This document shows positions 56,851 to 64,000 of a DNA stretch of 64,000 nt, piece by piece (the stretch's first letter is position 1; every line of letters begins with the position of its first letter). The stretch is taken from assembly GCA_025403435.1 (NCBI GenBank), contig CM046350.1, positions 21,088,324 through 21,152,323 on the forward strand, in the 5' to 3' direction. The notes below the pieces were generated by a model that made no database searches, was not told the origin of the DNA, and saw only the letters and a list, made by a program, of their open reading frames with translations. Source of the DNA: Artocarpus heterophyllus. Lineage: Eukaryota > Streptophyta > Magnoliopsida > Rosales > Moraceae. Made by a program: the position numbers and the translations under genes.

Positions 56851-58036
56851 CACCAGATTTCTTAGAAACAACTTGAGTTGGACTGACCCATTTACTATCC
56901 GCAATGGGGAAAATGATACCACATTTAACAGTTTCAAAACTTCATTCCTCACGACTTCTTTCATTGTTGGGTTCAGTCTCCTTTAGGGATCTTTTTTTGG
57001 ATTAACACCTTCTTCCAATTGAATATGATGGAAGCAAATCAAGAGACTAATACCCTTATATCAGCTATTGTCCAACCCAATGCATTTTTATGATCACGCA
57101 ACATGTTAATTAACCGTCGCTCTTGTGATTCATCGAGTTTGGATGAAATGATAATAGGAAAAGATTCATCAGCTCCTAAGAATGCATGTTTTAGTCATAC
57201 AAGAAGTTGGGCTAACTTAATTTTAGGAATTTCTTTAGTGGATGGTTTTGGCTTTTCTCCTTCTAGGAATAGCTTTTCAAAATGTGGTCGCCAAAACTTT
57301 GTTTCTTTGTCCATTGAATGTTTAGGAATATTAGAAATGGGATTGGGATTTTCAAGATCAGGACTTTGGAAGATTTCTTCAAGCACATCGGTTCGCTTTT
57401 GAAATTCTTCATGAACAGCTTCATCAATGATTTCGGTGTAAGAACACTCATATTGCTTTGAAATGGCTTCCCAATATGGAAAACATTCACTTCAAGAGTC
57501 ATATTTCCAAAAGAGATTTTCATGAGACCATTTCAACAATTGATGAGAGCATTAGCTGTAGCTAAGAAAGGTCTTTCGAGGATGATAGAAATTTTTGATT
57601 CTATATCCACCTCAGTTTGAGTGTCTAAAATGAAAAAATCCACGGGATAATAAAACTTATCAACTTATAACAAAACATCTTCAACTATCCCTCGTGCTTT
57701 CTTTCTAGATCAGTCTGCGAATTGTAAGACCACAGATGTTGGCTTAATCTCTCCAAGGCCTAGTTGTGAGTAAATCAAATAGGGCATGAGATTGACGCTC
57801 GCTCCAAAGTCTAACAAGGCTTGAGTGATTTCATGGGTTCCTATGTAACAGGTGATCGTGGGACATCCAGGATCTTTGTACTTGACCGGTGCTCTTTGCT
57901 CAAGAACTACACTTAGTTGCTCAGTTAAGAATGCAGTCTTTGGGACATGATGTTTCCTTTTCACAGTGCACAAATCTTTTATCACTTTGGCATAAGCAGG
58001 CACTTGTTTGAGAATTTGCAAAAGAGAAAGATCGAT
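56851..58036 (-). pseudogene. Athila protease and pol linker relic
   Basis: Minus-strand 58021-57710 carries AYAKVIKDLCTVKRKHHVPK, then CYIGTHEITQALLDFGASVN, in which the Asp of DFGAS is the aspartic-protease residue, then LGLGEIKPTSVVLQFAD. Below 57710 the linker survives in short frames (57263-57523) before RT begins. Several stops are present. Confidence 0.75.
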
Positions 58037-59490
58037 TCAAACTTGCTTCAAATGTTCCAAGATGTGTTCATACTTTTTTGGCACTTTCCTAGTAGTTTGA
58101 AGAGCTTGAGGAAAAGGGACTTCTACTGGAAACTTATTCACTTCTTCTTCTCCTCTTTGAGGAACATCTTCTTCCTTACTCACATCTATGGTGTTTGATT
58201 TTTCCAATGATTTACCACTACGAGTAGTAACATGACTAACCTCTTCATCCTTCTCTTTAGTGTTAAGGTTTGTATCATGCTTTGTCCTTAAGAAATGACC
58301 AGAGCTTGAGATGAACATTTTTCATTCAATTTCAAAATTTCTTTTGTCATTTGTGTTAAAGCAGCTTCAATTTTCTCACATGACTTGCTTTGTATCTCAA
58401 TGAATGCTTGTAATGTTTCTTCAAGAGATTTGCTCGAGTGTGAATCATGTTGAGGAACATTTTCTCCTGAGTATATTTCTTCTTCATTTCTCCATTGATT
58501 TCCAAATGATTACTCTTGATTTGAATTCCTCCTGTCGAACTTCAAGTTGTTTCTTCCATCAGGATTGAAAGTTTCAGGAGTACAAGGCTTATGATTTGTC
58601 TTTAAGGCATTACATTGTTCCTCATATTCTCCTATCACTTCCTGATAAACATGACAGTCCAGTGGCTGTTGGTCAAACCTTTCATTCACAAAATTTGTTC
58701 CTTGTAGTTCAGCTCTTGTGACTACATGACTTCCTTTCTCATTCTTTGCTTTGAGGATTTCTAATTCTCTTTGTGAGGTTTTCAACTTGAACCCTAAGGT
58801 TGTAGCTATCCTCTTTCTTCAATTGATGAACTTCAGTTGACCGCGACTTATGAGAAACATCTAATTAAGCCCACAAATGAACTTTTTTAGCAAATTCATC
58901 AAGAAATTCCTTGGCCTCTTCAGGATCCTTGTGTAAAAATTTTCCATTGCACATCACTTCCAGATATTGGCGATCATGACTTGTGAGTTCTTCGTAGAAA
59001 AAGCTGACAAGACGCTAGTTCTTGTAACCATGGTGAGGACATTGACTCAACAAATCTTTGAATCTTTCCCATGCTTTGTAGAAATTTTCATGATCGTTTT
59101 GGGAGAAAGTCAGAATTTGTTTCTTGAGATTGTTGGTCTTTTGATATGGAAAGTATTTGTAGAAGTACACAGATGTCATGTCATTCCATGATTGAATGGA
59201 TCGAAGTCTTAAAGAATAAAGCCAACTTTTAGCTTTATCTTTCAATGAGAAAGGGAAAATTTTCAATTTGATGGAATTAGCGATATCAGGGTGGCTATGA
59301 AAAGTGGCAACAACTTCTTCAAATTCACAAATATGAACATAAGGATTTTCGCTTTCTAATCCAAAGAAGGTTGGTAAGAGTTGAATCATTCCTGGCTTAA
59401 AATCTTGTTGTGGAAGATTTGACGGAAACACAATACATGAAGGAGTTAAAGTGCGAGTCGGAAGCATGAAATCTTTCAACAGCATTCATT
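58037..59490 (-). pseudogene. Athila gag relic
   Basis: From about 59485 the minus strand encodes the gag domain: LPTRTLTPSCIVFPSNLPQQ, FFGLESENPYVHICEFEEVV, FPFSLKDKAKSWLYSLRLRS, KAWERFKDLLSQCPHHGYKN. A stop near 59015 follows. Further frames (58510-58785, 58037-58318) hold the hydrophilic C-terminal part with THVVTRSGKSL-like residues. Gag forms the particle. The break after the core domain makes it non-functional. Confidence 0.82.
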
Positions 59491-59699
59491 GAGGATTCTC
59501 ACCAAGATTCTCCATTGCGAACGAATTTGCAAGAGTGGTTGACGAAGATAAAGAATGTGAAAAAGAGTTTGACAATTGTTCACTAGGGTTTCTTAAGTCT
59601 AAAGCCTTAACAAATCAACTAAGTTTGAATCATTAACCCTAAATGTTTTTTTTTTTCTCTTTTTATTTTTGATTTTTGATTTTTGATTTTTTAGCCGCG

Positions 59700-59724
59700 C
59701 CCCCCCCCCCCCCCCCCCCCCCCC
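59700..59724. repeat. Run of 25 C
   Basis: Homopolymer in the Athila leader region between gag and the 5' LTR, preceded by AT-rich TTTTTGATTT repeats. It is a potential G-quadruplex on the minus strand, and its length should be treated as uncertain. Confidence 0.95.
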
Positions 59725-60345
59725 TCCCTTTTTTTACAAGGATAAAGACAAATGCTAAGCTTTTCTTTATTCAGGGAGAATAAAGTAGTGAATGAAAAGC
59801 ACTCGCCTAAGTTATTTTGTAGATCTTGAGAATTATATACCTTAAGGATGTTCCCAGGAAAGATTGGTGAGGCTAAGGCTCCTTAAAAACCAATCTCCTA
59901 GTCAGAGCAACGTTTTTGGAATGACTGGTGTTGGGAAAGTTTCTAAAATTAACCGGCTATGGGAATGGTATTCGAGCTAGTACCAACATCTAAACAGAAC
60001 TTCCTCAAAGGATACTCTTCGCAAAACCATAATTTATTTTATGAAAAACCTAACTCTAAAATTTTATGATGTTTTATTTCTAAGGCAAAAACCTAAATCT
60101 AAGCCTAAAACTAACAAAGTAAATATTTTACAAAGAAAAGGAAAGAAAATAAAATTTTTAAGTTTTTTTATTTTTATTTTTTAATTTTTTATGAATAGTG
60201 AACAGTGTGTGAATAGTAACATGAATAGTAGCCTACTTAATTAAATAATCAAACTAAAATAACAATATTTACACTATTTACAAGATAAGGACAAAGTACT
60301 TACCTAGTTTTCTGCTTAATTTAGCAATCTGACAAAGTAACAGCA
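59725..60345. other. Athila 5' leader, no gene
   Basis: AT-rich leader between the 5' LTR and gag. No frame was recognised. Confidence 0.5.
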
Positions 60346-60346
60346 C

Positions 60347-60366
60347 CTCCTCGGCGACGGAGCCAG
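60347..60366 (-). other. Putative primer-binding site of the Athila element
   Basis: The minus strand reads CTGGCTCCGTCGCCGAGGAG beside the 5' LTR, resembling the TGGCGCCGTTGCCGGGG-type sites common in plant Gypsy elements. Confidence 0.6.
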
Positions 60367-60368
60367 AA

Positions 60369-62269
60369 TGTTGGTAACGCCCCAAAATGTTTCTCTTTAA
60401 ATGGCGAACGTTTGTAGTATAGAAAAGTTGTTGTATCCACAGGGAGATGAAAATTTGTACCTCAGCAAATTGATAAAAATAAACGTTCAAAAAGGCAAGC
60501 ACTTTTTGAAATCAAAGTGTAAAATGAGATAAATATTCTTGTGGTTTTTATTCTATTTAATTCAAAATTTAATGCATAAAATTAAAATGATGAAGTTTTG
60601 AGAATCCCTTGTATGTTTTGCAACTGATAAGAAATTTTAACTCTAATTAATAATTATTTAAAACATTTGATTAATTATATCTTATCTCATTGATTGCAAG
60701 CATATTTTACTAATTATATAGGACAACCTAAATCGACAATATAGTAAGCCATAATGCAGTAAGGGTCTATCTATAAAAACTAGCAAAATAATTATTGGTG
60801 CACTAATTATGAAAATTATAACAACTGTCACTCAATTATAATTAACATAATTATAGGATAGAAAAGATAATAACAAATCAAAATTAATATATTTTAGTGG
60901 AATAAATTTTTACATTGACTCTGGCAGTGTCATACTGCAGTAAAAGACATTCGATAAAATTAAGCATCATTTTATTATTATTAATATTAACTATGCAACA
61001 CAATTAAATTACATAAAAAAAGCATAACTGAAGTTATGTAAAAATTGGCAGCATAACAACAATAACAATAATTATTGAAAACAAAAAAATATAATTTAGT
61101 CCAAAAATATAAGCATTACCACACAAATATAGAGTCAAAATCCATACCAAAATATTATATATACAAGATTATCTCTCTGCCTTACCAGACACTCTACTCT
61201 AATTTAAGCATTATTTTATTATTTTTTTTACCTAAGAAAATACTGCTGAGTCTAACTCAGCAGAAAGGAAAAGAAGAGGAAAGAGGCCAAAGGCCTGTTT
61301 AGGAGTGCATTTTTGAAAGGGCGATGCAAGGCTATTTATAGCCTTGAAAAATTACTGTTTGCTATTTTTTATTTTTTTTATTTTTTATTATTTTTTTAAC
61401 GCTGAAACGCGTCTTCGGAGTGCAGGTTTGAGTTTATAATCCAGTGCATCGCATATCACGGTAGCATAGAACAGACGCAATCTAAACCATTCATTTCACG
61501 ATCCAACGGTCAATAAGCAGGCGCGAGAAAGAGCCAGGTGGGGCTAGTGAACTGATATTAAAGACCGTTCGATCAGTCTTGGTATTCAGATCTGACGGGT
61601 TAGAAATCCGCTGCACGTGGAGGCGACTGCACCCAAGCAGACACTGCCTAAGATTCCCTCTGACGTGCGTGAGACTTGTTGGCATGTGTGATGCATGCGT
61701 CAATCATATTTCGACACGTGGACAACACTACGAGATTCCGCTAACGCACCAGATGACGTGATGACACGCGTCTCTTCCTCGGATGGTCACGATTAATCTG
61801 GCAGTGAATCCAATGGTCAGGAAATTGCCACGTGTCCATTTAATTTAAATTTAAATTTTCTTTATCTTTTTGATGCATTTAATGTCCGATTTTATCCGTT
61901 TTGGTGTCGTTTTGCTCTGTTTTTCCTCCAAATTTCAAATCTAAAAATCACAAACACACTAATATTAATTATTTTACAAACATAATATTTATTTTACATT
62001 AAAACACACAAATATAAATAAATCTCCTAAAATTTCTAGCTATTTACAGACTAGACACTTATTTAATACACCAAAATGACTCTAAAAATTACTAACAATT
62101 CTATTAAACATAAAAACACACTAAAAACATATTTTTAAACATATTTACACACTAAGACACAAAAATACTTATTAACACAAATTGCCACTAATTAGAGGAT
62201 TTAATGAGAAATAAAAGCATAAATAAATGATTTAAACCTTAGAAAATGTATACTTTTGTAGTCTCATCA
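60369..62269 (-). repeat. 5' LTR of the Athila element (right copy)
   Basis: 1,901 bp. Same ends as the left copy but about 186 bp shorter because of internal deletions. The minus-strand TATAAATA box is the complement of 61333-61340. Confidence 0.88.
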
Positions 62270-62274
62270 GCATG

Positions 62275-63141
62275 ACAAGAGGCGGTAGCGATGAATTGTC
62301 AGGTAAAGGACATATTATTGTTCTTGAAATTTTTGTATTGTGTTTAGGCTACAATTCGATACGAGAAAAACTATATAGGTCTTGGTTGAGATTTAATATT
62401 GACCTTTAGACGTATCCTAATGGTAAAAATAGCCACCCCGCAATACATATTCCCTTAGCAAGGTATATGTTGTGTGTTCGCGAGTGATATATCTATAATT
62501 AACTATTAGCGATTGAGATAGGAAGAAGACATTGCCGCTAAGCTTGTATTTTTCTACAAATATTTCCGTACTTAATTTGAATTGGAGAAAATTGTAACAT
62601 ATGCGTAAATCCTAGTCCGTTTATTTTCTTGTCGCCATTTGCCGCGTAGTACGTACACATCGGTGTCTTCTCAACAGCCACTCAATCCAACCAACGAGTG
62701 ATCACCACACCCACCATATCTTCAATTCTCCGACTTGAAGAAAACTTCAAAATTGAAAGGAACAAAAAATCACTTTAAAACTTTTCTTAAAGCCAGCATT
62801 CATCTTCTTCCTAACCAATTAAACCGATCAATCTAATCCAAAGTACCTCAAACAGCTAAAGTAATCATATATCTATGTCAGCCCATGAGCTTTATTGCTA
62901 CATAAAACGTACGGACGTTGATGAAAAGTAAATATTCAATTGGACCTGTGTTATCTTTCTCTGGATCAGAAACGAAGAAAGTAGAATAGCGGAAGCAGAA
63001 GAAAAAGAAAGAGAGAGAATTAGTGATCAAATGTTTGAAACCATCCAATGAAAAAAATAATACTACAAAAATACATGACTAGATCATCATGGAAATGGAT
63101 CAAAACATGTGTTATAATAATGGGTTTCTAATAATGGGCTA
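62275..63141. other. Spacer between the Athila element and the VQ gene
   Basis: Flanking sequence with no frame. The part near 63060-63141 is the likely 3' untranslated region of the VQ gene. No perfect AATAAA on the minus strand was seen close to the stop. Confidence 0.5.
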
Positions 63142-63516
63142 CTAATCCTGGGAAAGCCAATATTGCAGGTCCTCCAATGGAGGCATCTCCAAAAATATTC
63201 CGTCCAAATCCTTGAAAGACATTCCTTTCGAAAACATTATTGACGAGTCCCTGCCAACATTATTCGTGCTACTACTTCTACTAATATCATGATGATCTTC
63301 TCTCATCTCCCTCTTACTCATCGTCTCATGGGAAGTAGTAATACTAGTACTTATATCATTGCCAATTCCAGCGACGGAGCTATTCTCGATACATGCAACG
63401 CAAGAATCCTTCCCCGTGAGGCTCTGAACCACCGATTTGAAGCTCGTCGGATCGGCTTTGACGTACTGGGTATCGATGAACACAACCTTCACCGATCCAC
63501 GCCTCGGGCTAGCCAT
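63142..63516 (-). CDS. VQ-motif protein (small VQ1/VQ10-like)
   Basis: A 124-residue single-exon gene from ATG 63516 to TGA/TAG-type stop at 63142. The N-terminus, SVKVVFIDTQYVKADPTS, leads straight into the VQ motif FKSVVQSLTG at residues 26-35 (family pattern FxxxVQxLTG). The middle is Ser/Thr-rich and the acidic tail ends FLEMPPLEDLQYWLSQD. VQ proteins are plant nuclear co-regulators that bind WRKY transcription factors through this motif. Length, lack of introns and the KVVFIDTQYV start fit the small VQ1/VQ10-like subgroup. It looks intact and is the only likely host gene in the window. The exact orthologue and function are not shown. Confidence 0.9.
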   Translation of the reverse strand: MASPRRGSVKVVFIDTQYVKADPTSFKSVVQSLTGKDSCVACIENSSVAGIGNDISTSITTSHETMSKREMREDHHDISRSSSTNNVGRDSSIMFSKGMSFKDLDGIFLEMPPLEDLQYWLSQD

Positions 63517-63860
63517 AAATTAATTCCGATGTAAAAAGAAAAAGAAAGAAAGAAGAAGAAGGATATTAGATAACCAAAAATATTAAACAAGAATGTTGTG
63601 TTATCTAATGTTACAAGTATCCTTCAGCTAAAACTTGGATCATGCATAAGCTTAATGTTTGCTTTCGCGTGTGTGCTAGCGTCGAATGTAGGCGAGAGAT
63701 TCGCAAGTCAATGTGGGATGTTGCGCATATAAATAGAACGGTGTGAGCGTTAATAAAGAAGAAATGGAAAGGGAACGTACGAGGAATCAGGGATGTGTGA
63801 AAGTTGATTGGTTGAAAAGTTGTCAAGGAGGACCAAACGTCGCCAAGTCCAAGTCAAACG
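63517..63860 (-). promoter_or_regulatory. VQ gene upstream region with W-box-type motifs
   Basis: The minus strand reads TATTTATA at the complement of 63728-63735, about 210 bp above the ATG, a plausible TATA box. W-box-type TTGACT occurs on the minus strand at the complements of 63706-63711 and 63852-63857. WRKY factors bind such sites, so feedback is possible, but this is inferred from short motifs only. Confidence 0.45.
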
Positions 63861-64000
63861 GCACGCGATATATGAATAATTGGGAAGTCATGATTTAATA
63901 AAGTCTCCTGTGCCAAGGGCAGCTATTTATTTATTTTTTTCGACATATTAATTGCATCTATGTAAAATTGGGGTTGTCCAATGTTAAACTGTAATCTATT

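Larger units (their letters stand above)
48560..62269 (-). mobile_element. Athila-type Ty3/Gypsy retrotransposon, degenerate, with nested solo LTR
   Basis: Two long terminal repeats (48560-50646 and 60369-62269) start TGTTGGTAACGCCCC and end GTCTCATCA. They enclose minus-strand gag, protease, RT, RNase H and integrase relics in Gypsy order. A G-rich tract lies beside the 3' LTR and a tRNA-like primer site beside the 5' LTR. Flanking GCGTG (48555-48559) and GCATG (62270-62274) are a 4-of-5 TSD. Gag wording (CPHHGYKN, KDKAKSWLYSLR) and protease LLDFGASVNLMP fit the Athila lineage. Many stops and frameshifts, and deletions in one LTR, show it is old. Confidence 0.9.

Noticed and set aside
63289..63534. 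Plus-strand frame opposite the VQ gene
   Set aside because: It is the complement of a well-supported gene with a canonical VQ motif.
1..64000. tRNA, rRNA or miRNA genes
   Set aside because: No cloverleaf, rRNA-like block or isolated miRNA-like foldback with flanking evidence was recognised by eye; the hairpins seen are parts of transposons.

Overview
The window reads as nuclear DNA of a flowering plant, probably a eudicot. It is AT-rich, contains plant-type transposons, and has one plant-specific VQ-motif gene at its right end. No organelle, bacterial or CRISPR content was seen. Everything recognisable as protein-coding, except the VQ gene, belongs to transposable elements.

Layout. 1-1759: end of a minus-strand LTR running off the left edge. 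2496-21887: an old CACTA (En/Spm-type) DNA transposon carrying a decayed TNP2-type transposase and a decayed Ulp1-like (C48) peptidase gene. Its transposase reading frame was split twice. A 10,631-bp Ty3/Gypsy element of the Tat lineage sits at 5169-15799 with perfect TSD GTGAC and two 623-bp LTRs that differ at about 13 sites by eye. A smaller CACTA relative sits at 16345-19268 with TSD TAA. 21888-48559: AT-rich intergenic DNA with scattered relics: LTR pieces, two TNP2 fragments, hAT-like MITEs, Copia gag/protease and RNase H fragments, a Gypsy gag, an inverted-repeat element and a 279-bp tandem duplication. 48560-62269: an old, broken Athila-type Gypsy element on the minus strand. It contains a solo LTR of another family at 52321-54353, which is flanked by an identical 101-bp direct duplication. 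63142-63516: a minus-strand, single-exon VQ-motif gene with a possible promoter upstream.

The richest object is the Tat element. Its minus strand carries one gag-pol frame of about 1.9 kb codons, broken only by three TAA codons, with two RNase H domains. Its plus strand carries an independent antisense gene with its own TATA box, a clear intron, a Transposase_28-type domain, a coiled coil and an AATAAA signal. The CACTA elements carry dense arrays of 34-39-bp palindromes built on CACGACGGTTTTT, and the inner one ends in a tandem-duplicated terminus.

Limits: domain calls are by eye from translated sequence. Boundaries of decayed elements are approximate, and no database comparison was possible.
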